From positions 39,888 to 103,887 of the forward strand of contig CAKUHP010000001.1 of NCBI GenBank assembly GCA_934658705.1: DNA of 64,000 bases, read 5' to 3'. Below the pieces are notes generated by a model. That model saw nothing but the letters and a program-made list of their open reading frames with translations, ran no database searches and was not told the origin of the DNA. A program made the position numbers and the translations under genes. Origin of the DNA: an uncultured Collinsella sp. GTDB taxonomy: Bacteria; Actinomycetota; Coriobacteriia; Coriobacteriales; Coriobacteriaceae. Shown in pieces: positions 1 to 7,933 of this stretch (position 1 is its first letter; every line of letters begins with the position of its first letter).

Positions 1-594
1 CTCGCCGAGCTCACCAAGCTGCGCCAGATCTGCTGCGACCCTCATCTACACTACGAGGACTACAAGGCGGGGAGCGCCAAGCTCGATGCTTGCATGGAAC
101 TCGTTCACGGAGCTCTCGACGGCGGACACCACATTCTGCTGTTTAGCCAGTTCACGGGCATGCTCGATATCATCGGTAAGCGCCTGGCCAAGGAGGACAT
201 CGGCTTTCTTAAGCTCACGGGCGCTTCGTCCAAGGAGAACCGCGCCAAGATGGTCGCGCAGTTCCAAGCGGGTGAGGTTCCGGTCTTTTTGATTTCGCTC
301 AAGGCGGGCGGCGTGGGCCTTAACCTGACGGCTGCCGACGTGGTCATCCACTACGACCCGTGGTGGAACGTGGCGGCGCAAGACCAGGCGACCGACCGTG
401 CCCACCGCATTGGCCAGCAGCACACCGTGACCGTGTACAAGCTCATCGTCAAGGACACGATTGAGGAGCGCATCATGCAGATGCAGGAATCAAAACGCGA
501 CCTGGTCAACAGCGTGCTCGGCGGCGACGGTATCTCGTCGGCGCTGTTTACCCGCGAGGATGTCCTGGCGCTGCTGGGCGGCGACGGGCGCTAG
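1..594 (+). CDS. SNF2-family helicase, C-terminal end (5' truncated by window)
   Basis: This is the last 197 residues of a Swi2/Snf2-type ATPase; the frame is open from the first base. The visible part is the second RecA-like helicase lobe. It holds the LLFSQFT segment, the motif V region (SLKAGGVGLNLT) and motif VI (DRAHRIGQ) with its arginine finger, then the IEERIMQMQ helix typical of the family. Such proteins use ATP to translocate on duplex DNA and remodel bound proteins. The N-terminal lobe with Walker A lies outside the window, so full length and any accessory domain such as a SWIM zinc finger cannot be judged. The family call is firm; the cellular role is unknown. Confidence 0.93.
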   Translation, partial: LAELTKLRQICCDPHLHYEDYKAGSAKLDACMELVHGALDGGHHILLFSQFTGMLDIIGKRLAKEDIGFLKLTGASSKENRAKMVAQFQAGEVPVFLISLKAGGVGLNLTAADVVIHYDPWWNVAAQDQATDRAHRIGQQHTVTVYKLIVKDTIEERIMQMQESKRDLVNSVLGGDGISSALFTREDVLALLGGDGR

Positions 595-766
595 CCTGCG
601 CAGATGGCGACCGGGACTGCCGAGGTGGCTCCAGATTGCCGGCGCGCCCTGACCCCGGGCGCTCGCCTCGCTCGTTATGTGTTCATTTGCCATGCCGTGG
701 ATGGTTCGTTTGCCTTTGGGCATAAGAAGCATCGAGAACATTGGCACATCAGCAAAGGAGAACATC

Positions 767-1129
767 ATGGCGAAATTCTTTAAGGACCCCGACGGCAAGC
801 TCATTGCCGCCCTTGGCGACGACGTTGCAACCCCTGCCGGCTGCACGGAGCTGACCGCGAACACCGAGGACGCGGCGCACGAGAAACACGTGCCCGTCGT
901 CGAGAGCGAGCGCGACGGCCACGTGATTCGTGCGCGCGTGGGCTCGGTCGAGCACCCCAGCCTGCCCGAGCACTATATCGAGTGGATCGCGCTTGAGGCC
1001 GAGGGCCGTCTGGAGGTCCATTACCTCCAGCCCGGCATGAAGCCCGCGACGTTTTTTGCCGGCGGTTCCAAGACTGGCACCGTCTATGCCTATTGCAACC
1101 TGCACGGGCTGTGGTCCGCGACGTTCTAG
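767..1129 (+). CDS. Superoxide reductase (neelaredoxin/desulfoferrodoxin family)
   Basis: A 120-residue mononuclear-iron superoxide reductase, which reduces superoxide to hydrogen peroxide in the cytoplasm of anaerobes without making oxygen. The iron ligands are recognisable: His in HEKHVPV, two histidines in HPSLPEHY, and the C-terminal Cys and His in CNLHGLW. The EKH glutamate and lysine of the active site are also kept. The N-terminus lacks the CxxC pairs of the desulforedoxin domain, so it is a one-iron-centre type. The ATG at 767 is chosen because AAGGAG lies just upstream; an in-frame ATG at 677 has no such site. It is transcribed alone, between the helicase and the NAD-synthetase-like gene. 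Confidence 0.9.
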   Translation: MAKFFKDPDGKLIAALGDDVATPAGCTELTANTEDAAHEKHVPVVESERDGHVIRARVGSVEHPSLPEHYIEWIALEAEGRLEVHYLQPGMKPATFFAGGSKTGTVYAYCNLHGLWSATF

Positions 1130-1174
1130 GAGCGTGCCCCCGCTCGGGGTATCATAGCTAGCATATGCACATGC

Positions 1175-1207
1175 AAGCGCCGACTGCATCTTGCGGCCGG
1201 CGCTTTT
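1175..1207 (+). terminator. Weak rho-independent terminator after superoxide reductase
   Basis: An 8-bp perfect stem (1175-1182 with 1198-1205) encloses a 15-nt loop and is followed by only four Ts. Its position between two co-oriented genes fits a terminator, but the U-tract is short. Confidence 0.45.
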
Positions 1208-1246
1208 ACTACGATAACGACGGTTTACGACGGAAAGGGCTGAGCC

Positions 1247-3220
1247 ATGAAGCTCGCACTTGCACAGATCGATATGCGCCTGGGTGATATTGAGGGCATC
1301 TGCGGCCGCATCGAGGATCAGGCGCGCCTGGCCCACGAGCGCGGTGCGCGCGTGCTGTGCGTGCCGGCCCCGCTCTTTATGGGCGCCCTGCCCGGCGGCC
1401 TGGTGGGCGCTGCCGACTTTGAGCACGATATGCTCGCCGGCCTGACCGGCGTCGCTGAGCGCATCCAGGAGCTCGACATGATCTGCATCGTGCCCGCGGC
1501 GGTTTCGTTTGAGGGGCAGCCCCTGCTCGACTACATGATGCTCAAGGACGGTCGCGTGGTGCCCGCGCGCGCAAGCATTGCCCTGCAGCGCGGCGAGAAC
1601 AACGACGCGCGTTGGGCGCCGCCGGTGTTCGACGTGGACGGCGTGCGTATCGCGGTGATCTTCGACCTGGACCGCGAGCTCGAGATGCTGCCGACCGGCG
1701 TCGACCTCATTGCCTATTTCCAGTTCAACGCGTTCGATATGACCAACCGCGAGACCGCCGCCGTTGCTGCCGTGCGCAGCGGAGCCTACCGCAAGATCGC
1801 ATCCAAGCGCAGTGTGTGGTTTGCCTGCATGGCGCCGGTCGGCGCGTACGACGAGTCGGTGTATACCGGCGGGTCGTTTGTGCTCGATGACTGCGGCCGC
1901 GTGGTGGCCCAGGCGCCGTGTTTTGAGGAAAGCCTACTGGTTCAGGAGATTCAGCGCGGCGTGATGCTCGACGCTCTGGAGGACCATGAGCTGCCCGAGT
2001 TTCGCTCGGAGGAGTGGCTGTGGCAGGCGCTGGTGCTCGCCGTGCGCGACAACGCCCGCGCCCATGGTACGTCGCGCGCCGTGGTGGCGCTCGAGGGCGA
2101 CTTGCCGTCGTCTTTGCTGGCGGCGCTTGCCGTCGACGCCCTGGGTCCGCGCAATGTGATCGGCCTGGTGCTGGGGCGCAACCGCATCTTTACGCCGGCA
2201 CAGGAGGAGGCCGAGGCGGCTCGCTGTGCCGCCGTCCGTGCCATTGCCGAGCGCCTGCATATTCGCACGGTTGAGCGCGATGCGCCGGATGCGGCGCGCG
2301 TGCTTGACCGCGACGTGTCGGCGGGCGACGCCGAGCGCCTGCGCTCGCGCACGCTGGGGCTCATGCTGGAGGATACCGCGCTCGAGCTGGGAGCGATGGC
2401 GCTGAGCCCGCTGTCCAAAACCGAGTACGCGCTGGCGGCGCCGGCGCTTTGCGGTGGTTACCAGGGCGATTACGCGCCCTTTGGCGACGTATATCTGTCG
2501 ACGCTCGAGTTTGTGGCGCGCGTGCGCAATCGTACGTCTGCCGTGGTGCCGCAGGAGCTCGTGACGCTCAATGCGGTGGAGGATTGCATGGAGCGCGTGC
2601 TGGCGCAAGCGCTTTCGACGCTTAATGGTCCGGTTGACATGCTCGACCGCGCGGCGCAGCTGCTCGGTGGGCTTGAGCCGGGCGAGGTCGATGGAACGCT
2701 CGAGTCGCACGTGGACCGCAATCGTCCTTTCGACGATATCCCGATGGCTACCGGTAAACCCGAGGCATGTTCGCTACTGTTGATGCTCGTGCGCCAGGGC
2801 GAGGCCGCTCGCCGCCAACTGCCGACGGCACCGATTGTCTCGGCCCGTTCGTTTGCCGAGCGCTCCTGGCCGTATATGCTCGCGTGGTCCGATCTGGGAC
2901 TTAGCGGTAAAGAGCGCATGACGGTCGACTCGCTGGCACGCGCGGAGGTACGCCGCTACGCCGACGAAGATACGAGCGAGCGCATGCGAAACGAGATGAT
3001 GGGCGTGCTCGGTGAGCTGCTGGGTATTTCGCCCGAGCAGATGGAGGAGCTGCGTTCCGAGGACGGTCAGCGCCGTCTGCACGAGGGCATGAAGAAGTTT
3101 GAGGGCGAGGTCCAGGATGCCATCGATAAGATGATGGGCGGTCAGGGTGGTCCGCAAGGTGGACCGATGCCGCATCCGCCGGTGGATCCTCGTCAGTTCC
3201 CGTTTTTCAGCCAAAACTAG
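1247..3220 (+). CDS. NAD-synthetase-like (nitrilase + NadE fold) protein with eroded active sites
   Basis: A 657-residue protein laid out like glutamine-dependent NAD synthetase. A nitrilase-type amidase domain (about 1-250) starts MKLALAQIDMRLGDIEG. An NadE-type ATP pyrophosphatase domain follows (about 270-480), with AALAVDALG and YAPFGDVYLSTLEFVAR. The catalytic residues look lost. The amidase Glu of the usual PEL motif is Ala (VPAPL), the region that should carry the nucleophilic Cys reads VIFDLD, and no Lys stands where the triad needs one. The SGGxDS P-loop reads EGDLPS. The last 150 residues carry an acidic helical region and a GGQGGPQGG tail absent from normal NadE. It probably has no NAD synthetase activity and may be regulatory or scaffold-like. 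Start ATG follows GGAAAGGG. Confidence 0.8.
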   Translation: MKLALAQIDMRLGDIEGICGRIEDQARLAHERGARVLCVPAPLFMGALPGGLVGAADFEHDMLAGLTGVAERIQELDMICIVPAAVSFEGQPLLDYMMLKDGRVVPARASIALQRGENNDARWAPPVFDVDGVRIAVIFDLDRELEMLPTGVDLIAYFQFNAFDMTNRETAAVAAVRSGAYRKIASKRSVWFACMAPVGAYDESVYTGGSFVLDDCGRVVAQAPCFEESLLVQEIQRGVMLDALEDHELPEFRSEEWLWQALVLAVRDNARAHGTSRAVVALEGDLPSSLLAALAVDALGPRNVIGLVLGRNRIFTPAQEEAEAARCAAVRAIAERLHIRTVERDAPDAARVLDRDVSAGDAERLRSRTLGLMLEDTALELGAMALSPLSKTEYALAAPALCGGYQGDYAPFGDVYLSTLEFVARVRNRTSAVVPQELVTLNAVEDCMERVLAQALSTLNGPVDMLDRAAQLLGGLEPGEVDGTLESHVDRNRPFDDIPMATGKPEACSLLLMLVRQGEAARRQLPTAPIVSARSFAERSWPYMLAWSDLGLSGKERMTVDSLARAEVRRYADEDTSERMRNEMMGVLGELLGISPEQMEELRSEDGQRRLHEGMKKFEGEVQDAIDKMMGGQGGPQGGPMPHPPVDPRQFPFFSQN

Positions 3221-3240
3221 CTATGGGATAGGACCAAAGC

Positions 3241-3386
3241 TACGCGGTTTTACCAAACCGCGTAACGAGTCGACGCTGCGCGAGCCCCTGCCGGGCAATC
3301 TGCCGCTCAAACCGTCGCTTGCGTACAGAAGTACGCGGCGCTCCTCTTTCGCGACACCTTGCCACGGCAGGGACTCGCTCGCTGAC
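3241..3386. repeat. Nested palindromic repeat, copy A (subtype 1)
   Basis: A perfect 10-bp hairpin (3241-3250 with 3255-3264) is followed by a larger cruciform. The outer arms 3281-3293 and 3365-3377 pair with one mismatch. GGCAA and TTGCC pair inside them. A terminal hairpin GCGTAC-AGAA-GTACGC sits at 3321-3336. Related copies lie at 46421, 49733 and 56134. About 45 nt around the terminal hairpin is nearly identical to the 56134 copy. It lies between the NAD-synthetase-like gene and ruvC and codes for nothing credible. Confidence 0.75.
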
Positions 3387-3446
3387 TTATGCTCAACCTA
3401 TGGTTCAACCTTGCTTGCTATATATGGACCCCGTTGTGTTATTCTA

Positions 3447-3458
3447 GAACAGACGTTC
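3447..3458 (+). promoter_or_regulatory. SOS (LexA) box upstream of ruvCAB
   Basis: GAAC-AGAC-GTTC matches the Gram-positive/actinobacterial LexA box GAAC-N4-GTTC. It lies 57 bp before the ruvC start and just downstream of a possible -10 (TATTCT, 3440-3445), where LexA binding would block transcription. LexA control of ruv genes is known in many bacteria; here it is inferred from the motif and its position. Confidence 0.75.
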
Positions 3459-3514
3459 GTGAATAGTGCGCGGGGCCTTGCCTTGCGCTCGGCAAAAGGC
3501 GAGGGGAGGCTGGC

Positions 3515-4036
3515 TTGGTTATCTTGGGTATCGACCCCGGTTTGGCCCATACGGGTTGGGGGATTATCGAGGAACGGCGCGGCGAGGTTCGCTGCCGTGC
3601 CTACGGTTGTATCGAGACCAGCGCGGGCAGTCCGCTCGCGGTGCGCCTGTCGCACATTGCCCGCGACCTTAAGGACGTCGTCGAGCGGTACCGCCCCGAT
3701 ACCGCGGCCATCGAGAGCATCTACTTTGGCGCCAACGTCCGTTCGGCCATCCCCACGGCGCATGCCCGCGGCGCCGCACTTGTGGCGCTTTCGGAGTGCG
3801 CGCTCGAGATTGGCGAGTACACGCCCATGCAAATCAAACAAGCTGTGGTGGGCACCGGTGCCGCAGATAAGCGGCAGGTCGCCTACATGGTGCGCACGCT
3901 CACACAGCTCGACCACGACCCGCATCCCGACCATGCCGCCGATGCCCTGGCCTGCGCTATCTGTCATGTAAACCTCAGCCGCACCCGTGCCCTCACCGGT
4001 GGCGAGTTCTATCAACAGAGAGGAACCGGATACTAA
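3515..4036 (+). CDS. ruvC: Crossover junction endodeoxyribonuclease RuvC
   Basis: A 173-residue Holliday-junction resolvase of the RNase H/integrase fold. It works as a dimer that cleaves two strands symmetrically in the RuvABC complex. The acidic active-site residues are visible: Asp7 in LGIDPGL, Glu67 in AAIESIYF, and the C-terminal HPDHAADALA group. QIKQAVVGTG is the conserved DNA-contact segment. Translation is read from TTG at 3515, because GAGGGGAGG lies a few bases upstream and the protein then begins at the conserved VILGIDPG. The stop codon overlaps the ruvA start (TAATG), so ruvCAB is translationally coupled. The SOS box upstream suggests induction by DNA damage. Confidence 0.96.
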   Translation: MVILGIDPGLAHTGWGIIEERRGEVRCRAYGCIETSAGSPLAVRLSHIARDLKDVVERYRPDTAAIESIYFGANVRSAIPTAHARGAALVALSECALEIGEYTPMQIKQAVVGTGAADKRQVAYMVRTLTQLDHDPHPDHAADALACAICHVNLSRTRALTGGEFYQQRGTGY

Positions 4037-4656
4037 TGATTTCCCAGCTCCATGGAACGCTTGTCGAGGCCACGATGAGCTCGGCCGTCGTTGATGTGTC
4101 GGGCGTGGGCTTTGAGCTCGGCATCTCGGGCAGCACTGCGGCAACGTTGCCGACGCCCGGCGGTGAGGTCCGCCTCTACACGCGCATGCAGGTGCGTGAG
4201 GACGCCATGACGCTCTTCGGTTTTGCCTCCAAGGACGAGCGCACGATGTTCGACCGGCTCGTGTCTGTCTCGGGCGTTGGTCCGCGCCTGGCGCTCGCCG
4301 TGCTCTCCACCTATACCGTGGGACAGCTGTATTCCCTGGTAATGGCCGAGGATGACAAAGGCATGGCCAAGGTGCCCGGCGTGGGCAAAAAGACGGCGCA
4401 GCGCCTGATCTTGGAACTCAAGAGCACCTTTGCCAAGGACAAGGGCTTTGTGCCGGTCGACGTGATTCCCGGACAGGTTGCGATGCCCGTGCCCGCCGCC
4501 GCTCCCTCTGCCATCGACGATGCCCGTGCGGCACTCCTTTCCATGGGCTTTAGCCCGCAGGAGACCGATGTCGCCCTGAGCGGGTATGATGGGCAGGATA
4601 TGCGTGTCGAGGACCTGCTCGGCGCGGCGCTTAAGCGACTCGGAATGGATGCGTGA
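4036..4656 (+). CDS. ruvA: Holliday junction branch migration protein RuvA
   Basis: A 206-residue protein that tetramerises on four-way DNA junctions and loads the RuvB motor. It has the usual three parts: an OB-fold N-terminus (MISQLHGTL), paired helix-hairpin-helix motifs ([10 protein letters not shown] and [16 protein letters not shown]), and a C-terminal UBA-like domain ([19 protein letters not shown]) that contacts RuvB. Domain III is joined by a flexible Pro/Ala-rich linker. The ATG overlaps the ruvC stop by one base, and its own stop overlaps the ruvB start. Length and motif order are normal. Confidence 0.96.
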   Translation: MISQLHGTLVEATMSSAVVDVSGVGFELGISGSTAATLPTPGGEVRLYTRMQVREDAMTLFGFASKDERTMFDRLVSVSGVGPRLALAVLSTYTVGQLYSLVMAEDDKGMAKVPGVGKKTAQRLILELKSTFAKDKGFVPVDVIPGQVAMPVPAAAPSAIDDARAALLSMGFSPQETDVALSGYDGQDMRVEDLLGAALKRLGMDA

Positions 4657-5723
4657 TGTGGGAAGCCGATGACTCTCAGGACCTGTGGGCGACGCCCGGC
4701 AACTCGCCGGCGGCATCCATGGCGCACGGCGAGCGCATGGTGGGCTCGGAGCTGACGCCCGAGGACCTCGATGTCGACCGCACCTTGCGCCCTCAGCGCT
4801 TGGACGACTACTGTGGCCAGGAGCACATCAAGCAGAGCCTGCGCGTGTTGATCGAGGCAGCTCAGAGCCGTGGCGAGACGCTCGACCACGTGATCTTCTC
4901 GGGCCCTCCGGGCTTGGGCAAGACCACGCTGGCCACCGTTATCGCCAACGAGCTGGGCGCCCAGATTAAGACGACGAGCGGTCCGGCCATCGCGCGAACC
5001 GGTGACCTGGCGGCCATCCTTACCAACCTGCAGCCGGGCGACGTTCTGTTTATCGATGAGATCCACCGCCTCAACCGTTCGGTCGAGGAGGTCCTGTATC
5101 CCGCGATGGAGGACTTTGCGCTCGATATCGTGATCGGCAAGGGTCCGGCGGCGCGCTCGATTCGCCTGGATATCCCCAAGTTTACGCTGGTGGCGGCCAC
5201 GACCCGTTCCGGTATGCTCACGGGCCCGCTGCGCGACCGCTTTGGCATCTCGTATCGCCTGGATTACTACACCGTCGAGGAACTCGCCCAGATCGTGACG
5301 CGCTCGGCGACCATCTTGGGCGTGACGATTGACCACCCCAGCGCGCTCGAGATCGGCTCGCGTTCGCGTGGCACGCCGCGTCTTGCCAACCGTCTGCTCA
5401 AGCGCGTGCGCGACTACGCGCAAGTGCGCGGCAACGGTCCCATCGAGCTCGACATCTGCCGTCAGGCGCTCGAGTTCTTCGAGATCGACGAGCTCGGTCT
5501 GGACTGGATGGATATTCGCATTTTGGAGACGCTCGCCAAGACGTTCTCCGGCCGCGCCGTGGGCCTGACCACGCTTGCCAGTGCGGTAGGCGAGGACCCG
5601 GGCACGCTCGAGGATGTCTACGAGCCCTATCTGCTGCAGTGCGGATTGATGATTCGAACGCCGCAGGGGCGTCAGGCAACCCTTCGCACCTTTGAGCATT
5701 TGGGCATCGAGCCGACCGTCTAG
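4656..5723 (+). CDS. ruvB: Holliday junction branch migration helicase RuvB
   Basis: A 355-residue AAA+ motor that forms hexameric rings either side of RuvA and pumps DNA through the junction. Walker A ([11 protein letters not shown]), Walker B ([10 protein letters not shown]), sensor 1 (AATTRSGML) and the GPLRDRFGI arginine-finger region are intact. The C-terminal winged helix has the family motif RTPQGRQAT. The start is taken as the ATG in the TGATG overlap with ruvA; a GTG one codon earlier at 4653 would add one residue. It is the last gene of the ruvCAB operon; fhs follows after a 144-bp gap. Confidence 0.96.
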   Translation: MWEADDSQDLWATPGNSPAASMAHGERMVGSELTPEDLDVDRTLRPQRLDDYCGQEHIKQSLRVLIEAAQSRGETLDHVIFSGPPGLGKTTLATVIANELGAQIKTTSGPAIARTGDLAAILTNLQPGDVLFIDEIHRLNRSVEEVLYPAMEDFALDIVIGKGPAARSIRLDIPKFTLVAATTRSGMLTGPLRDRFGISYRLDYYTVEELAQIVTRSATILGVTIDHPSALEIGSRSRGTPRLANRLLKRVRDYAQVRGNGPIELDICRQALEFFEIDELGLDWMDIRILETLAKTFSGRAVGLTTLASAVGEDPGTLEDVYEPYLLQCGLMIRTPQGRQATLRTFEHLGIEPTV

Positions 5724-5867
5724 GGGCCTTTGTGCCAGCGCGTCTGTAGGCTATCGCTGGGCATCGGGTAAACATATCGCCGTTCGTCGGTTATGGGCGT
5801 TTTACTATTGCGCGCGCGTGCTATGCTGGATTGGTCTTTTTCTCATCCGGTAACGAAAGGACCGCCC

Positions 5868-7535
5868 ATGCCTACTGACATCGAAATCGCACGTTCTGTT
5901 ACGCCGCTGCCCATTACCGAGGTGGCCAAGAACGCCGGCGTCGACGTTAAGCATCTGATTCCGTACGGCTTTGACAAGGCAAAGGTCGACTATTCCCTGC
6001 TCAACGAGCCAACTGATCACCAGGCCAAGCTTGTCCTCGTGACCGCTATCAACCCCACGCCCGCGGGCGAGGGCAAGACCACTACGACCATCGGTCTGGC
6101 CGACGGCCTGCGTCGTCGCGGCGTCAAGAGCGCCGTGGCCCTGCGCGAGCCTTCGCTCGGTCCCGTCTTTGGCGTGAAGGGCGGTGCCGCCGGTGGCGGT
6201 TGGGCCCAGGTCATCCCCATGGAGGACATCAACCTGCACTTTACCGGCGACTTCCATGCCATTGGTGCCGCCAACAACCTGCTGGCCGCCATGCTCGACA
6301 ACCATATTCAGCAGGGCAACCAGCTCGGCATCGACGTTAAGCGCATCACCTGGAAGCGCGTCGTCGACATGAACGACCGTCAGCTGCGCCACGTCATCGA
6401 CGGCATTGGCGGCAAGGCCCAGGGCGTGCCGCGCGAGGACGGCTTCGACATCACCGTCGCCTCCGAGGTCATGGCAATCCTGTGCCTGTCCACGAGCATC
6501 AACGACCTCAAGGAGCGCCTGGGTGAGATTGTCGTCGGCTACAGCTATGCCGGCGAGCCCGTCCGCGCCCGCGACCTCAAGGCTCAGGGCGCCATGGCGG
6601 CCCTGCTTAAGGATGCGCTCAAGCCCAACCTGGTGCAGACGCTCGAGGGCACGCCTGCGTTTGTCCACGGCGGCCCCTTCGCCAATATCGCCCATGGCTG
6701 CAACTCCATCATGGCCACTCGCATGGCCATGCGTTTTGGTGACGTTGCGATTACCGAGGCCGGCTTCGGTGCCGACCTGGGTGCCGAGAAGTTCCTCGAT
6801 ATCAAGTGCCGCATGACGGGTGTTCGCCCCAGCGCCGTCGTGGTCGTCGCGACTGCCCGCGCGCTTAAGTACAACGGCGGTGTCGCCAAGGCCGACCTCA
6901 ACGAGGAGAACCTCGAAGCCCTCAAAGCCGGCATGCCCAATCTGCTGCGCCACGTCGACAACATCCAGAACGTGTATGGTCTGCCCTGCGTGGTCGCCAT
7001 CAACCGCTTCCCGACGGATACTGAGGCCGAGCTCGAGCTTATCGAGTCCGAGTGCCAGAAGCTCGGCGTCAACGTTAAGCTGTCTGAGGTCTGGGCCAAG
7101 GGCGGCGAGGGCGCGCTTGAGTTGGCCGATGAGGTCATGCGCCTGATCGAGCAGCCGAGCGAGCTCAAGTTTGCCTACGAGGACGGCGCCGATGTGGCCG
7201 ACGCCCTTGAGGCCGTTGCCACCAAGGTCTACCGCGCCGACGGCGTCGACTTTACGCCGGCTGCCAAGCGCCAGCTTGCCGAGCTGCGCGAGAACGGCTT
7301 TGGCAACCTGCCGGTGTGCGTGGCCAAGACGCAGTACAGCTTTAGCGACAACGCCAAGGCGTTGGGTGCCCCCGAGGGCTTCCGCATCACGGTACGTGAA
7401 CTCAAGGTTTCCGCCGGCGCCCACTTTGTGGTCGCGCTGACCGGTAGCGTTCTGACCATGCCGGGCCTGCCCAAGGTTCCCGCGGCCGAGAACATTGACG
7501 TCGACAACGACGGCAACATCACCGGCCTGTTCTAA
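5868..7535 (+). CDS. fhs: Formate-tetrahydrofolate ligase
   Basis: A 555-residue enzyme that makes 10-formyl-THF from formate, ATP and THF. It is the entry of formate into one-carbon metabolism and a Wood-Ljungdahl methyl-branch step. The nucleotide site [18 protein letters not shown], the conserved [10 protein letters not shown] stretch and the GPFANIAHG stretch are all present, and length is typical. Start ATG 5868 follows CGAAAGG; an upstream in-frame ATG has no ribosome site. FchA and FolD at 20.4-22 kb supply the next two steps. Codon bias is strong, consistent with high expression. A clear terminator follows. Confidence 0.97.
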   Translation: MPTDIEIARSVTPLPITEVAKNAGVDVKHLIPYGFDKAKVDYSLLNEPTDHQAKLVLVTAINPTPAGEGKTTTTIGLADGLRRRGVKSAVALREPSLGPVFGVKGGAAGGGWAQVIPMEDINLHFTGDFHAIGAANNLLAAMLDNHIQQGNQLGIDVKRITWKRVVDMNDRQLRHVIDGIGGKAQGVPREDGFDITVASEVMAILCLSTSINDLKERLGEIVVGYSYAGEPVRARDLKAQGAMAALLKDALKPNLVQTLEGTPAFVHGGPFANIAHGCNSIMATRMAMRFGDVAITEAGFGADLGAEKFLDIKCRMTGVRPSAVVVVATARALKYNGGVAKADLNEENLEALKAGMPNLLRHVDNIQNVYGLPCVVAINRFPTDTEAELELIESECQKLGVNVKLSEVWAKGGEGALELADEVMRLIEQPSELKFAYEDGADVADALEAVATKVYRADGVDFTPAAKRQLAELRENGFGNLPVCVAKTQYSFSDNAKALGAPEGFRITVRELKVSAGAHFVVALTGSVLTMPGLPKVPAAENIDVDNDGNITGLF

Positions 7536-7560
7536 GCCCGCTGCCCATAGCCGCTTGCCC

Positions 7561-7596
7561 GCCCCGCCGCGCCCCAAGGCCCGGCGGGGCTTTTTG
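7561..7596 (+). terminator. Rho-independent terminator of fhs
   Basis: A perfect 9-bp GC stem (7561-7569 with 7582-7590) is followed directly by TTTTT. It lies 25 bp after the fhs stop codon. Confidence 0.9.
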
Positions 7597-7603
7597 ATCC
7601 CAA

Positions 7604-7827
7604 GGGGGCGGAAGAAAACGGATTATGTTGGGGCTGCTGGGTCAATAAAGCTGCGTGTACGGGGTCGCCCGCTCAAAACTATGCCGGTTTACTACGATGA
7701 ACCGGCATCCTTCGACCACACCTGCGTTTTCTGAAAATGAGCGGATCATCTACCTGCGGTTTTGTTTTTGCGTAAATTGATGTGCTCGGCTCGGGCCGAT
7801 TCATCGTAGTAAACCGGCATAGTTTTT
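7604..7827. repeat. Long inverted-repeat element, copy 1 of 2
   Basis: Perfect 26-bp arms (7675-7700 and 7801-7826) face each other across 100 bp. The left arm can also fold locally (7681-7689 with 7700-7708). A second copy at 26101-26314 shares the outer 17-18 bp of the arms, a roughly 28-bp upstream flank (from 7604) and about 90 bp of interior. That interior is in the opposite orientation relative to the flank. No coding capacity is evident. It fills most of the gap between fhs and the zinc-ribbon gene. Confidence 0.75.
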
Positions 7828-7933
7828 GGCGCGGCGTCAATGTTGCGCAACAAGAATGGGGATTTCTCTCGTACGGTGTAGTTGGAAGAACTGCGCGCGG
7901 GCGTTTGCGCCGCGCAAAGAGACGGGAGATGCG

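Noticed and set aside
3147..3971. 274-codon frame overlapping the end of the NadE-like gene, repeat A and ruvC
   Set aside because: It runs through a palindromic repeat and out of frame with ruvC; Arg/Ser/Pro-rich artefact.
5805..7577. 590-codon open frame antisense to fhs
   Set aside because: A shadow of strong GC-biased codon use in fhs; low-complexity Gly/Val/Asp/Leu composition, no ribosome site, no domain.
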